NCBI GenBank assembly: GCA_028599115.1
Contig: JAQRMR010000119.1
Location: 11,513-50,512, forward strand
Reading direction: 5' to 3'
Length of the DNA stretch: 39,000 bases
From: Methyloprofundus sp.
Lineage (GTDB): Bacteria > Pseudomonadota > Gammaproteobacteria > Methylococcales > Methylomonadaceae
Made by a program: the position numbers and the translations under genes. Within the stretch, counting starts at the first letter, position 1; each line of letters starts with the position of its first letter. The notes below the pieces were generated by a model that searched no databases, was not told the DNA's origin, and worked only from the letters and a program-made list of their open reading frames with translations. Of the stretch, positions 27,940-37,691 are shown piece by piece.

Positions 27940-28816
27940 CTTTAAATCCTAAGCTTTGTAAGGCACGTTCATTATCTGACCAACCTGATTTTACTTTCAC
28001 CCAAAGCTGTAAATAAACTTTGGACCCAATAAGGTTCTCTATATCTTTACGCGCTTCTATACCGATACTTTTTAGTAACTCACCCTGTTTACCAATGACG
28101 ATATTTTTTTGCGTTTCGCGCTCGACCCAAATTAAGCCATAAATTTTAGTAATATGTGGCAACTCTTCATAGCGCTCAATTTCAACAGTTAAGGCATAAG
28201 GAAGCTCATCCCCTAACCGACGCGTTAATTTTTCGCGAATAATTTCAGAAGCTAAAAACCGCTCAGGTCTATCGGTAATTTGGTCTTCAGGATAAATGGG
28301 GTGACCTTCAGGCAATAAATCCATCATTAGGCCATCAAGCACTTCTACATTGGTTTGCTTTAAGGCAGAAATAGGCACAATTTCTTTAAAGGGAAAACGC
28401 TCCTGTGCATCCTTAAAAAAAGCAAAAATATCTTCTTTATTTTTAACTCGGTCAATTTTATTAACAGCTAAAATAACCGGTAATTTAGCTTTTTTTAATT
28501 TCTCGAAAATAACCTCATCATAATCCTGCCACGCTAAAGTATCGATTAACCAGACTACTAAATCTACGCCCAATAAAGTCGTATCAGCTGTTCTATTTAA
28601 ATAACGATTGAAGGCTTTTTTACTGCTTTCATGCATACCTGGGGTATCCATAAATATCGCTTGGCCTTTGTCGCTAGTTTTAATACCTAAGATTTGATGG
28701 CGTGTAGTTTGTGGTTTGCGTGAGGTAATACTAATCTTTTGGCCTAATAAGTGGTTCATTAGGGTTGATTTACCAACGTTCGGCTGGCCGATAAAGGCAA
28801 CATATCCACAATTCAT
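27935..28816 (-). CDS. era: GTPase Era
   Basis: This 293-residue GTPase binds 16S rRNA and aids 30S maturation. The GTPase motifs are GQPNVGKST (residues 10-18), DTPGMHE, and NKID; the C-terminal KH domain carries GKQGELLKSIGIEARKDIE. The start overlaps rnc by 4 bp (ATGA), and the stop overlaps the proposed recO start. The rnc-era-recO order is the classic one. Confidence 0.98.
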   Translation of the reverse strand: MNCGYVAFIGQPNVGKSTLMNHLLGQKISITSRKPQTTRHQILGIKTSDKGQAIFMDTPGMHESSKKAFNRYLNRTADTTLLGVDLVVWLIDTLAWQDYDEVIFEKLKKAKLPVILAVNKIDRVKNKEDIFAFFKDAQERFPFKEIVPISALKQTNVEVLDGLMMDLLPEGHPIYPEDQITDRPERFLASEIIREKLTRRLGDELPYALTVEIERYEELPHITKIYGLIWVERETQKNIVIGKQGELLKSIGIEARKDIENLIGSKVYLQLWVKVKSGWSDNERALQSLGFKD

Positions 28817-29496
28817 TTTGAGTCCTTCGCTATTTTTTCTAGCATTAATTCAGCGGCTTGCTGCTCTGCTTTTTTTCTTGAGATCCCCGTTCCTAACACT
28901 TTTTTATCGCATAACTCGATAGCGCAATCAACTTGGAATGTTTTTTCATGTGGTAAACCAGACTCACTAATTAGAGTGTAAACAGGGACATCACATTGCT
29001 TGGCTTGCATATATTCTTGCAAACGAGTTTTGGGGTCTTTTTGCCAGTTATCCAAACTCAATCCCGCTAAACGTTCAGCAAATAACTCTAATATCCATAT
29101 TTTAGCAGCTGCATTCCCTTGGTCTTTGATGATAGCACCCATAATCGCCTCTAAAGCATCGGATAAAATAGATGCACGGCGATAGCCACCACTCTTTAAC
29201 TCACCCGAACCTAAAATAAGGAAATCACCAAAGTTATGTTTGCGCGCTAGGTCAGCTAAAGAATCTTGGTTCACTAAGCTAGCTCTAAGCCGACTTAACT
29301 CACCTTCACTTGCTTTTGGAAATTGATTAAATAAGGCTTCTGCAATCACAAAACCTAAAATAGAATCACCTAAAAACTCTAAGCGTTCATTATTTTTAGC
29401 GCCAATGCTTCGGTGTGTTAATGCTAAAACAAACCACTGCGGGTCGTTAAAGCTTAAGCCTAGTTTTTTACACAGAATATCAGGTGATTTAATCAC
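28813..29496 (-). CDS. rnc: Ribonuclease III
   Basis: This 227-residue double-strand-specific RNase has the signature NERLEFLGDSILG at about residues 36-48 and further catalytic acidic residues in SDALEAIMGAI. A C-terminal dsRNA-binding domain (about 153-222; PKTRLQEYMQAK and KKAEQQAAELML) follows. It processes rRNA precursors and some mRNAs. It is coupled by ATGA overlaps to the DUF4845 gene upstream and to era downstream. Confidence 0.98.
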   Translation of the reverse strand: MIKSPDILCKKLGLSFNDPQWFVLALTHRSIGAKNNERLEFLGDSILGFVIAEALFNQFPKASEGELSRLRASLVNQDSLADLARKHNFGDFLILGSGELKSGGYRRASILSDALEAIMGAIIKDQGNAAAKIWILELFAERLAGLSLDNWQKDPKTRLQEYMQAKQCDVPVYTLISESGLPHEKTFQVDCAIELCDKKVLGTGISRKKAEQQAAELMLEKIAKDSK

Positions 29497-29870
29497 TCAG
29501 TACCTACTTCTATCATATTATCAAAATCCACCCAAATGCTCAGGGTATCGATAAAAGGCTTCTTCACAAAGTAAACAATTTGTACTTTTAAGTAACCCGG
29601 ACGAGACGTAATTTTTACATCTTTTTTAGTCACATTCTCAATATAATTCATATTAAATTGCTTACTTAATGAAATCCAAACTTCATGTTTACTCGCTTCT
29701 TCAATATCTGGTCTATTTTTTAGTGTTTCTAAGGCATGAACAACTTTACTGTGGTTCATATAAATTGGCCCCACCTTTAAGGTAATCAAGGTAAAAAATG
29801 CAATAATCCCCATAACAAGAATAAAGGAAATTAATGTCATGCCTTTTTGAAGTTTATGTATTTTTTTCAT
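29493..29870 (-). CDS. DUF4845 family membrane-anchored protein
   Basis: This 125-residue protein has a basic N-terminus followed by GMTLISFILVMGIIAFFTLITLK, which resembles a type IV pilin-like transmembrane start, then a small soluble domain. DUF4845 genes regularly sit between lepB and rnc in gammaproteobacteria; their function is unknown. The stop overlaps the rnc start by 4 bp, and the start follows lepB by 28 bp. Confidence 0.85.
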   Translation of the reverse strand: MKKIHKLQKGMTLISFILVMGIIAFFTLITLKVGPIYMNHSKVVHALETLKNRPDIEEASKHEVWISLSKQFNMNYIENVTKKDVKITSRPGYLKVQIVYFVKKPFIDTLSIWVDFDNMIEVGTE

Positions 29871-29898
29871 AGTGCGACCTTTCTTATTAATTAATATA

Positions 29899-30675
29899 TT
29901 ATTGAATCACTGTCCCGATTCTATCAAAGCCAATGCCCTTATGTTGCCAATCCCAACTCATCCATATAAAAAAAGCTTTCCCTAATAAATTCTCTTCAGG
30001 TACCGTCCCCCAGTAACGGCTATCATTACTGTTATCACGGTTATCACCCATTACAAAGTAATGTCCTTTAGGCACAATAAACGTCCCTTGCAAATTAGCA
30101 GCACGATGATTGATTAAAATATCATGATCTACCGTTTGTAAATTTTCACTTAAAATTTCTGCACCTGTCATAGATACGCCTTGACCTAAACCAATATACT
30201 CACCTAGTGGGGTTTGCTGCATAGGCTGGCCATTAATGCTTAGCTTCTTATTCACATAAGAAATTTGATCCCCAGGTAAACCAATAACACGTTTTATATA
30301 ATCAACTTCAGGATTTTTTGGGTAGCGAAAAACAACAGCATCGCCTCTTTCAGGTGAGCTAATATCAATAATCTTTTTATTAATCACAGGAAGGCGAATA
30401 CCGTAGGTAAATTTATTGACTAAAATAAAATCACCAATTAATAAGGTAGGCATCATTGAACCTGAAGGAATTCTGAAAGGTTCAGCAATAAATGATCGCA
30501 AAATAAAGACGACCAATACAACAGGGAAAAATGAACGCGCATATTCAACCAGCAAAGGTTCATTATCTAAATCATACTCTTGCTCTATTCTCTTAAGATA
30601 ATAGCTATACGCACCCCATACAACACCAGTCACAATAGTCGCTACAAATAAAAAGAAAGAAAAATCATAATCCAT
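29899..30675 (-). CDS. lepB: Signal peptidase I
   Basis: This 258-residue membrane protease removes signal peptides from secreted proteins. It has N-terminal membrane segments (about residues 5-25 and 48-63) and the catalytic Ser73 in IPSGSMMPTLL. The general base Lys128 is in IKRVIGLPGD, and box E is GDNRDNSNDSRYWG. It is shorter than the E. coli enzyme (324) but complete in all boxes. It follows lepA by 14 bp in the conserved lepA-lepB-rnc-era order. Confidence 0.97.
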   Translation of the reverse strand: MDYDFSFFLFVATIVTGVVWGAYSYYLKRIEQEYDLDNEPLLVEYARSFFPVVLVVFILRSFIAEPFRIPSGSMMPTLLIGDFILVNKFTYGIRLPVINKKIIDISSPERGDAVVFRYPKNPEVDYIKRVIGLPGDQISYVNKKLSINGQPMQQTPLGEYIGLGQGVSMTGAEILSENLQTVDHDILINHRAANLQGTFIVPKGHYFVMGDNRDNSNDSRYWGTVPEENLLGKAFFIWMSWDWQHKGIGFDRIGTVIQ

Positions 30676-30689
30676 TGTAATACCCTTAA

Positions 30690-32489
30690 TTAGTCTTTTT
30701 TCGCTTGTAAAACGGCTAAAAATGCTTCTTGTGGAATTTCTACACTACCCACTTGCTTCATACGCTTTTTACCGGCCTTTTGTTTAGCTAATAATTTCTT
30801 TTTACGCGAAATATCCCCGCCATAACATTTAGCAGTTACATTTTTACGCAATGCTTTTACCGTAGAACGTGCAATCACTTTTGCACCAATAGCAGCTTGA
30901 ATAGCCACATCGTACATCTGCCTTGGAATCAAATCCTTCATTGCTTCTACTAACTCACGACCACGTGTCTGGCTGGCATCACGATGCACAATAACCGATA
31001 AAGCATCAACAGCTTCACCATTAATCAGAACATCTAATTTAATTAATGGTGCTTCTTCAAAGCGCTTAAACTCATATTCAAAAGAAGCAAAACCACGACT
31101 GACTGATTTTAAACGATCAAAAAAGTCTAAAACGACCTCACTTAACGGTAGATCATATTTAAGTGATACCTGAGAACCCATATACTGCATATCCACTTGA
31201 ATACCGCGTTTTTCGATACATAAGCTAATAACTGGCCCTAAATAATCTTGTGGTACTAAAATATTTGCTTGAATAATCGGTTCACGAATCATCAGTACCG
31301 AACCAACATCCGGTAAATTCGCTGGGTTATCAACTTTTAAAACATCACCATTATGCGTTTCAACTTCATAAACTACCGTCGGCGCGGTAACAATTAAGTC
31401 AATATCATACTCACGTTCTAAGCGCTCTTGTATGATTTCCATATGTAACATGCCAAGAAATCCACAGCGAAAACCAAAACCTAAGGCTTCAGAACTTTCT
31501 GGCTCAAACTGTAATGAAGCATCATTGAGGCGTAATTTATTTAAAGACTCACGTAAGTCCTCGTAATCATCAGCACTAACAGAATATAACCCTGCAAAAA
31601 CACGCGGTTGAGACTTTTGAAAACCCTCTAGGGCTTGCTCACATTTATTATCTGTTAAAGTGATTGTATCTCCAACTGGCGCACCGAAAATATCTTTAAT
31701 TGATGCAACAACAAAGCCAACCTGCCCAGTCTGTAAAATCGCTTCATCTTGCAATTTAGGCGTAAACACGCCTACCCGCTCTGCAACAAAGCTATTTCCT
31801 GTCGACATAATGGTAATACGTTGTTTTTTACGCAAAGACCCACTAACAATTTTAACTAGGGAGACAACACCTAAATAATTATCAAACCAAGAATCAATAA
31901 TAAGTGCTTGTAATGGTGCATCTTCATCGCCCGATGGCGGTGGAATTAGCTCAACCAATTCCTCAAGCACCTCTTGAATACCTAAACCTGTCTTTGCGCT
32001 AATTTTAAGCGCATCTTCCGCTGGTATGCCAATAATATCTTCAATTTCAGAAATGACTTTTTCAGGGTCAGCCGTCGGTAAATCAATTTTATTCAATATC
32101 GGCATCACTTCTAAGCCTTGCTCGATTGCTGTATAGCAATTGGCAACACTTTGTGCTTCAACTCCTTGCGCTGCATCAACAACTAACAAAGCCCCTTCAC
32201 ACGCAGCTAAAGAGCGAGAAACCTCATAAGAAAAGTCAACATGCCCTGGAGTATCAATAAAGTTAAGCTGATAAGTTTCACCATCTTTCGCCTTGAAATC
32301 GAGCGTTACACTTTGCGCTTTAATGGTAATACCTCGCTCTCGCTCAATATCCATTGAATCAAGAACTTGCGCTTCCATTTCTCTATCAGATAAACCACCA
32401 CACAACTGAATAAAGCGATCAGCTAAAGTAGACTTCCCATGATCAATATGTGCAATAATTGAGAAATTTCGTATATGTTTTAAATCCAT
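30690..32489 (-). CDS. lepA: Elongation factor 4 (LepA)
   Basis: This 599-residue translational GTPase has the P-loop AHIDHGKST (residues 13-21), the switch region [26 protein letters not shown] and the LepA-specific C-terminal domain ([23 protein letters not shown] in pieces). It acts on stalled or misordered ribosomes and influences initiation. The length is exactly that of E. coli LepA. It begins a transcript about 120 bp after the tusC-like gene, with an FNR-like dyad in between. Confidence 0.98.
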   Translation of the reverse strand: MDLKHIRNFSIIAHIDHGKSTLADRFIQLCGGLSDREMEAQVLDSMDIERERGITIKAQSVTLDFKAKDGETYQLNFIDTPGHVDFSYEVSRSLAACEGALLVVDAAQGVEAQSVANCYTAIEQGLEVMPILNKIDLPTADPEKVISEIEDIIGIPAEDALKISAKTGLGIQEVLEELVELIPPPSGDEDAPLQALIIDSWFDNYLGVVSLVKIVSGSLRKKQRITIMSTGNSFVAERVGVFTPKLQDEAILQTGQVGFVVASIKDIFGAPVGDTITLTDNKCEQALEGFQKSQPRVFAGLYSVSADDYEDLRESLNKLRLNDASLQFEPESSEALGFGFRCGFLGMLHMEIIQERLEREYDIDLIVTAPTVVYEVETHNGDVLKVDNPANLPDVGSVLMIREPIIQANILVPQDYLGPVISLCIEKRGIQVDMQYMGSQVSLKYDLPLSEVVLDFFDRLKSVSRGFASFEYEFKRFEEAPLIKLDVLINGEAVDALSVIVHRDASQTRGRELVEAMKDLIPRQMYDVAIQAAIGAKVIARSTVKALRKNVTAKCYGGDISRKKKLLAKQKAGKKRMKQVGSVEIPQEAFLAVLQAKKD

Positions 32490-32596
32490 TGTGTCTTTAA
32501 TTGTGTGGGCAAAAGTAAAAGCGATAAAATCTATGCTCTATAAAAGGGGTATTTTAGCAGATGTAAGAGACTGCCGGATAAGTAATAAACCATGAT

Positions 32597-32610
32597 TTGC
32601 TTTAGATCAA
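32597..32610. promoter_or_regulatory. FNR-like dyad upstream of lepA
   Basis: TTGCTTTAGATCAA matches the FNR consensus TTGAT-N4-ATCAA at 9 of 10 defined positions. It lies about 110 bp before lepA, at the very end of the tusC-like gene. A chance match in AT-rich DNA is possible. Confidence 0.25.
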
Positions 32611-32612
32611 TA

Positions 32613-32969
32613 TCAGGCATTTAAAACAAAATCAAAATTTTTCATTAATGTAGAAATGTCTAACTTATTAAGTACTTTAGTTGGTAAGAGTAAATCATCT
32701 TGCTGTAGACCTTGCTGAACTAATGCATCTTGCTCTATATAAATATTTTCCACATCATATAAAGATAAGGATCGATAAATTAATCCGATATTTTTACAAT
32801 TTTTTCCTTGGGTATTTTGAGCCGCCTTTAAATGAAAAATGGCATCTCCTAGCAATAATAAGCTGACTTCTTGCTCAAATGCAGCCGCAATTAAAATGAC
32901 ATCCAAAGATTCTTGAGTGTAACTACCACTGTAAGCGGCAGAATTTAAAACAAACAAAAATGATTTCAT
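32613..32969 (-). CDS. TusC/DsrF-like DsrE-family protein
   Basis: This 118-residue protein of the DsrE/F fold starts KSFLFVLNSAAYSGSYTQESLDVILIAAAFEQ, with the LLLLGDA segment typical of TusC/DsrF. TusBCD relays sulfur for 2-thiouridine synthesis in tRNA; DsrEFH does so in sulfur oxidation. No tusB or tusD partner is adjacent and the only Cys is in NCKNIGL, so function as a sulfur carrier is uncertain. The ATG at 32969 overlaps the rppH stop (TGATG); a GTG one codon earlier is possible. Confidence 0.75.
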   Translation of the reverse strand: MKSFLFVLNSAAYSGSYTQESLDVILIAAAFEQEVSLLLLGDAIFHLKAAQNTQGKNCKNIGLIYRSLSLYDVENIYIEQDALVQQGLQQDDLLLPTKVLNKLDISTLMKNFDFVLNA

Positions 32970-33502
32970 CACTGATGTTCACTCATATTATCATTAGACA
33001 GGTAACTCGCTGAATCTACATCATTCACCTCTAACATGAGTAATGAGCCTAATTCCATCATCGCTTTACGGTAAACTTTACGCTTAAAATAGACCACTGA
33101 TTTTAAAGGTTCCCAAAATTCCACCCACTGCCAGTCATCAAATTCTGGTTTACTATGCTTATCTAGAATGACATTTTTTTCTTCGCCAACTAATTTTAGT
33201 AGGTACCATATTTGCTTCTGCCCCACACACAATGGGTGAGAATTACGACGAATATATTTATCTGGCAATTTATACTTAAGCCAATAACGCGTACGCCCTA
33301 TCACCTCAATATGCTGCCTTTCTAAACCCGTTTCCTCATATAACTCCCTATACATTGCTTGCTCAGGGCTCTCGTGCGATTCTATACCACCTTGAGGAAA
33401 TTGCCAGGAATTTACCCGTGTACGCTTAGCCCAAAACACATGACCATGCGCATTACAAAGGATGATGCCGACATTTGCTCGGTATCCTTTTGAGTCAATC
33501 AT
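32969..33502 (-). CDS. rppH: RNA pyrophosphohydrolase RppH
   Basis: This 177-residue Nudix enzyme removes pyrophosphate from 5'-triphosphate mRNA and so starts RNase E-dependent decay. The N-terminal MIDSKGYRANVGIILCN, WQFPQGGIE and the Nudix box at about residues 38-60 (GGIESHE, then RELYEETGL) are diagnostic for RppH/NudH. It is coupled to the tusC-like gene and diverges from the HAD-IB gene across 186 bp. Confidence 0.95.
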   Translation of the reverse strand: MIDSKGYRANVGIILCNAHGHVFWAKRTRVNSWQFPQGGIESHESPEQAMYRELYEETGLERQHIEVIGRTRYWLKYKLPDKYIRRNSHPLCVGQKQIWYLLKLVGEEKNVILDKHSKPEFDDWQWVEFWEPLKSVVYFKRKVYRKAMMELGSLLMLEVNDVDSASYLSNDNMSEHQ

Positions 33503-33688
33503 TTTAAAACCTATTTTTTTACTGCTCGCACTACAACACTCGTATGATAAAATTTGTAGTTACCGAACAAGGAATAAAAGACTTATAAGCTTTTATTCAC
33601 TAGCGTTACTTAATTAACACCATTGTTCCATAAATCCCAAAGTGATGCTATCCCCCTTTTATGAAAACTTTCCACGGAATAAGCAATA

Positions 33689-34357
33689 ATGAGTTTAGCG
33701 ATTTTTGATTTAGACAACACTCTACTGGCCGACGATAGCGATTACCTTTGGGGGCAATTTTTAGTTGACCAAGGCATTGTTGATAGCGAATATTATGAAC
33801 AAGAAAATGAGCGCTTTTATCAAGAATACAAAGAAGGAAAATTAGACATTTATGAGTTTTTAAAGTTTTCTTTAAAACCCTTAGCCGATAACAGCCTAGA
33901 AGATTTACAAAACTGGCGCGCACAATTCATGATTAGTGTTATTCAGCCTATTTTATTAAAGCCCGCTCAAGCTTTAGTGAAAAAACATTATGATCAAGGA
34001 GATACACTATTAGTCATTACCGCGACTAACTCATTTGTTACCTCTCCTATTGTCAAATCTTATGGCATCCCTAATTTATTAGCGACAACACCTGAATTAA
34101 TTAATGGACAATTTACCGGGAATGTAGAAGGTACACCCTGCTTTCAAGAAGGCAAAGTCACTCGCTTAGAGCAATGGCTACAAAAAACGGGGCTTTCATT
34201 GGATAACAGCTATTTTTATAGTGATTCTCATAATGACCTGCCTTTACTTAAATTAGTCACTCACCCTGTTGCCGTTAATCCTGATGACTTATTAAACCAA
34301 CATGCAATAAAAGAAAACTGGCCAGTTATAAGTTTACGTGATGAAGAGTGCCTTTAA
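33689..34357 (+). CDS. HAD-IB family phosphatase (SerB-like)
   Basis: This 222-residue HAD hydrolase has motif I FDLDNTLL (Asp7, Asp9), motif II LVITATNSF, a lysine in GKVTRLEQWL and motif IV YSDSHNDLPLL, as in the subfamily IB group that includes phosphoserine phosphatase and some histidinol-phosphatases. The four-helix cap lies between motifs I and II. The actual substrate is not determinable; serC in the window does not by itself make this SerB. It is monocistronic, between divergent rppH and a convergent chemoreceptor. Confidence 0.82.
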   Translation: MSLAIFDLDNTLLADDSDYLWGQFLVDQGIVDSEYYEQENERFYQEYKEGKLDIYEFLKFSLKPLADNSLEDLQNWRAQFMISVIQPILLKPAQALVKKHYDQGDTLLVITATNSFVTSPIVKSYGIPNLLATTPELINGQFTGNVEGTPCFQEGKVTRLEQWLQKTGLSLDNSYFYSDSHNDLPLLKLVTHPVAVNPDDLLNQHAIKENWPVISLRDEECL

Positions 34358-34373
34358 ATAATTAATATCATTC

Positions 34374-34407
34374 ATAAGCTGGGTTTACTCAACTAAATTC
34401 AGCTTAT
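34374..34407. terminator. Candidate bidirectional terminator
   Basis: ATAAGCTG and CAGCTTAT form an 8-bp stem with an 18-base loop between the convergent HAD-IB and chemoreceptor genes. T-runs are weak on both sides. Confidence 0.35.
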
Positions 34408-34417
34408 TCACTCAGCC

Positions 34418-35941
34418 TTAAAATAAATCAACTTCACCGTCGCCTTCAGAAACTGCACCTTCAAATTGTTGTTTCTGCCCTAAAAGCAAATCAAACTTTT
34501 CATTCATTAAGGAACTATTAAGTTCTACCGCTTTAAAATTATCAACAATTTGCGCTTGCACATCCCTATCTCTTTCCCAAGGCTGAGCTAAATAATGCAT
34601 AGCAAGACCCATACATTTATGCACAACTTCATGTGGGTACTCAATGTCCGAGTACGCGGGTAAGTGGCCATAATGCTCAGCCCCATTACCTACATGCAAC
34701 CATTTTCCAACTTCACAGTGTTTATGATCCACCTGTACAGCACGAGCTGAATCTGAATCCACCCCAAGCTCTACCGCCCTATACCCCTGCTGTAAGAAAA
34801 TCATTTGCTGCACTTTAGTCAATGAAATCTCACTAATCATTTGTGTAATATTGACCTTCGTATAGGTCTCTAAAGAAATCTCTGCCACCTTAGATATACT
34901 TTGTTCAAACTCACTAATAGCTACTTTAGAATCATCCGTCATACTCGCCATATCTTCAGTATCTTCAACAATAATCTTTGTTGCCTTGGTAAATTTTTCA
35001 ATCGTCGTATTGATTTTCGCGGTCGCTGATTTAGTATTTTCAGCTAAGGTACGCACCTCATCCGCAACAACAGCAAAGCCACGCCCATGCTCACCAGCAC
35101 GTGCCGCCTCAATAGCTGCATTTAAAGCAAGCAAATTTGTTTGATCAGCAATTTTAGTAATTAGTGAAGTTACTTCAGTAATTTCTTTACTGCTTTCATT
35201 TAATTCTATTGATGACTCTTTCATTGAACTAATCTTAGTAATAATCTGCGTTAACTGATTAATAACCGCCCCTAAAGAAGACTGACTTGCTGATGAAATC
35301 TCAGATGAATTTTTAGTAATATTTTCAACAACTTCCATTTCATTAGCAATACGCGTTAAATCATCCTGAGTACGGTGCAGGCTATTTAACAAATTTTCTG
35401 TTTTCATCTGCCCTAATTGAGAAAACAACTCATCCCGGACTGAATTAAAATGATTTTCCTCCATCATCGCCAAAGAAGTATCGATTTTTTTTAATCCTGC
35501 AGAAAAATCTCCATTAATACCTCCCACTTGAGATTTACGATAAAAATCATAATTTTCTGCCGACTGAAAACAAGTATTCACTTCACGCATATACGCTTCT
35601 ATTTGGTCCAAAGCGTCATTAAAGTTCCAAGCAATAGACCCTAGCTCAGCCTTTGGATCGATCTTCGTAATGCGGTACTCTAATTCCCCATTAGATATAC
35701 CACTGGCCATTTTAAACATGGATTTTATAATATGCTGCTCTCTATCGGACTGCTTAAAAAACAAATAAAGCACAAGAAATGCAAGAAGATTGGGAATAAT
35801 ATGAGTTAGCTCAACACCAACTAAAAAAAATGATTCAATCGTTAAAAAACATTGAATAGTGACTAGCAATAAAATGCTATTTTTACCATTAAATAGAAAG
35901 AATGAATTCACGATAGTCTTTTCCTGTTTTGTTAACGGCAT
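34418..35941 (-). CDS. Methyl-accepting chemotaxis protein with CZB domain
   Basis: This 507-residue chemoreceptor has two closely spaced membrane helices (about residues 21-41 and 47-62) with almost no periplasmic part and a HAMP-like linker. The conserved signalling tip [19 protein letters not shown] and [11 protein letters not shown] lies at about 269-301. A C-terminal CZB zinc domain (about 370-455) has CEVGKW with Cys409 and HEVVH with His437/His441. By spacing from known CZB domains the first ligand should be at residue 379, which is Gln, not His. The gene overlaps the PAS gene by 53 bp in a different frame; a GTG at 35911 is an alternative start. It likely senses through the partner PAS protein and/or zinc or oxidant. 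Confidence 0.85.
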   Translation of the reverse strand: MPLTKQEKTIVNSFFLFNGKNSILLLVTIQCFLTIESFFLVGVELTHIIPNLLAFLVLYLFFKQSDREQHIIKSMFKMASGISNGELEYRITKIDPKAELGSIAWNFNDALDQIEAYMREVNTCFQSAENYDFYRKSQVGGINGDFSAGLKKIDTSLAMMEENHFNSVRDELFSQLGQMKTENLLNSLHRTQDDLTRIANEMEVVENITKNSSEISSASQSSLGAVINQLTQIITKISSMKESSIELNESSKEITEVTSLITKIADQTNLLALNAAIEAARAGEHGRGFAVVADEVRTLAENTKSATAKINTTIEKFTKATKIIVEDTEDMASMTDDSKVAISEFEQSISKVAEISLETYTKVNITQMISEISLTKVQQMIFLQQGYRAVELGVDSDSARAVQVDHKHCEVGKWLHVGNGAEHYGHLPAYSDIEYPHEVVHKCMGLAMHYLAQPWERDRDVQAQIVDNFKAVELNSSLMNEKFDLLLGQKQQFEGAVSEGDGEVDLF

Positions 35942-36428
35942 CCATTAATATTTTTGTACCCGCAGCAATCGCACCGCTTGTTCCTGCTGCTTTCTCAGCT
36001 ATAAGCATTTCATTATATAAAGCATCAATAACTCTTAATTTTTCAGCTTCCGGTTTACGTCTAACTGAAAAGAAACCACTAATATCTTTTACATCAGTTC
36101 CTGAGTTAGAAAAACTTGGCGTCACATTAGCAAGCACCCAATAATAAGAGCCATCTTTTGTCATATTCTTCACATAACCAAAAAACTCATTACCTGATTT
36201 TAAAGTTGACCACAATAAATGAAATACCGCTCGCGGCATATCCGGATGCCTTACAATATTATGCTGCTGCCCCAATAACTCAAACTCCGTATAACCAGAA
36301 TAATCAATAAATATTCGATTACAGTAAGTTAACTTGCCTTTTGCATCCGTTTTAGAAACAATAAATTCATCCGCAGTCATGACGCGTTCATTATTATTCG
36401 GTGTTATCTTGTTTTTCATAATATCCAT
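35889..36428 (-). CDS. PAS domain protein, Aer-type sensor module
   Basis: This 179-residue protein carries one PAS domain (about residues 20-125) with the Aer-like signature [20 protein letters not shown], then [20 protein letters not shown] and VLANVTP. Such PAS domains bind FAD or haem in energy-taxis receptors; the cofactor here is not shown. The helical C-terminal region ends REFILSI, as in stand-alone PAS proteins next to chemoreceptors. It precedes and overlaps the receptor gene, so the two likely form a split Aer. Met4 at 36419 is an alternative start. Confidence 0.85.
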   Translation of the reverse strand: MDIMKNKITPNNNERVMTADEFIVSKTDAKGKLTYCNRIFIDYSGYTEFELLGQQHNIVRHPDMPRAVFHLLWSTLKSGNEFFGYVKNMTKDGSYYWVLANVTPSFSNSGTDVKDISGFFSVRRKPEAEKLRVIDALYNEMLIAEKAAGTSGAIAAGTKILMDAVNKTGKDYREFILSI

Positions 36429-36517
36429 GCATTTAATTAATCCAAGAAGATAAAATATAGTATTACATATTTACAAAATATTATAGTCCACTGTTTAGTA
36501 AAAAAGTTTTATTTTTA

Positions 36518-36547
36518 TAGTCAACCAGCCTAACATTCATCTATAAT
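36518..36547 (+). promoter_or_regulatory. Promoter of ssrA
   Basis: TAGTCA, an 18-bp spacer and a perfect TATAAT end 12 bp before the mature tmRNA 5' end. Confidence 0.6.
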
Positions 36548-36559
36548 AGCCCTTCCAAA

Positions 36560-36938
36560 GGGGACGACCAGGTTTCGACGTGGGTAGCAAAACCTTAGGT
36601 GCATGTCGAGGACAGTACACCTCGTAAAATCTACTGAACTTTAAGTATTCGCAAATGACGAAAACTACTCAATGGCTTTAGCTGCTTAAACCCAGCACCA
36701 TTCTCCTGACTATCTGTGCTTATGCGGATAGAGTTCCTCGGAACATTCAGGAGTCACTTTACATAAGATCGCGTTAAGAGCTTAGTTCGGAGCCCTGCCA
36801 CGCTAAACCCAATCGAAATCGCTTTAAGTATCTTGGTCCGACGGGTAGCTTAGGGTTAAATCAAAAGCGCGGAATAAACATGTAGATCCAAAGGCGGAGT
36901 GCTTGCGGACGGGGGTTCGATTCCCCCCGTCTCCACCA
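36560..36938 (+). ncRNA. ssrA: Transfer-messenger RNA (tmRNA, ssrA)
   Basis: This 379-nt tmRNA frees stalled ribosomes and tags the unfinished protein for proteolysis. The 5' end GGGGACGACCAGGTTTCGAC pairs with the 3' end GTCTCCACCA, and the T-loop GGTTCGATTCC is present. The tag frame runs 36651-36689 and encodes ANDENYSMALAA before TAA. The usual gammaproteobacterial tag is ANDENYALAA, so Ser-Met is extra. CCA is encoded. tmRNA 3' ends are common island attachment sites, and accessory genes follow here. No duplicate of the 3' end was seen in the window. Confidence 0.97.
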
Positions 36939-37140
36939 TCTAACTTATTGTTTTATATATAGATAAATAAAATAAACTATTGTTTGTGGCGGTAATTTGG
37001 CGGATTATCTGTTTAATGCTGTGCAATTACATTCAATTGTTGAATTTGTACTACCAAACAAAACGGCTTCTTAATTCAACTAGTGTATTGCTATCCGTTA
37101 CTTTCAGAGCTTATGCACTTATTATACGAATTCAGGAATA

Positions 37141-37675
37141 ATGCAAAAGCTAATTAACGCACAATTTGACCAAGTTTTAACCCAAATTCAACAAGCTAAA
37201 CATAAAGCTTATCAACAAATAAATACCACTTTAGTTGAACTGTACTGGAACATTGGAGAATACATCTCTAAACAAGTTGCCAGCAAAGCATGGGGTAAAA
37301 GCGTTGAAGACTTAGCTGTCTTTATTAAAAACCACGAACCTAATCTACAAGGCTACACCGCACGTAATCTCTGGCGCATGAAGCAATTTTACGAGACCTA
37401 TAAAGACAAGGCAAAACTGTCACCACTGGTGACACAAATATCATGGACAAATAACCTGCTCATCATTGCTGCTGCAAAAACAGACGAAGAGCGCGAATTT
37501 TACCTACGACTTTCCAAAAAAGATCTTTAGAGTAGGCTACGCACTGGAGTTTTTAGGCTTACCACAACAACACAGTGAACTTGATTTACAACATGCTTTA
37601 TTACACTCACTCAAAGATTTTATCCTAGAAATAGGCAAAGACTTTTGTTTTGTTATGAAGTTTTCAATATTTTAA
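37141..37675 (+). pseudogene. Broken YhcG/DUF1016 family PD-(D/E)XK nuclease
   Basis: The first frame (37141-37530) encodes the DUF1016 N-terminal domain (LVELYWNIGEYISKQ, then GYTARNLWRMKQFYE and ending EREFYLRLSKKDL). Homology continues in another frame up to 37675 with ALEFLGLPQQHSELDLQHAL and FILEIGKDFCFV, then stops where the nuclease core (the part carrying the catalytic residues) should follow. So there is an internal deletion/frameshift of perhaps 50 residues and a lost C-terminus. Intact relatives are about 330-350 residues and are often near restriction-modification or other defence genes. The gene is probably non-functional; the N-terminal fragment could still be translated. Confidence 0.82.
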
Positions 37676-37691
37676 GGGCGTGTAATCTTTT

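Noticed and set aside
33648-33923. 91-codon minus-strand frame opposite the HAD-IB gene
   Set aside because: It is a shadow of the clearly recognisable HAD-IB coding frame; no family features.
36985-37010. Tandem TGGCGG repeat just after tmRNA as an attachment site
   Set aside because: Too short and not similar to the tmRNA 3' end; nothing links it to integration.
37466-37675. Independent small gene after the first yhcG frame
   Set aside because: Its sequence continues the DUF1016 homology, so it is the second part of the pseudogene.
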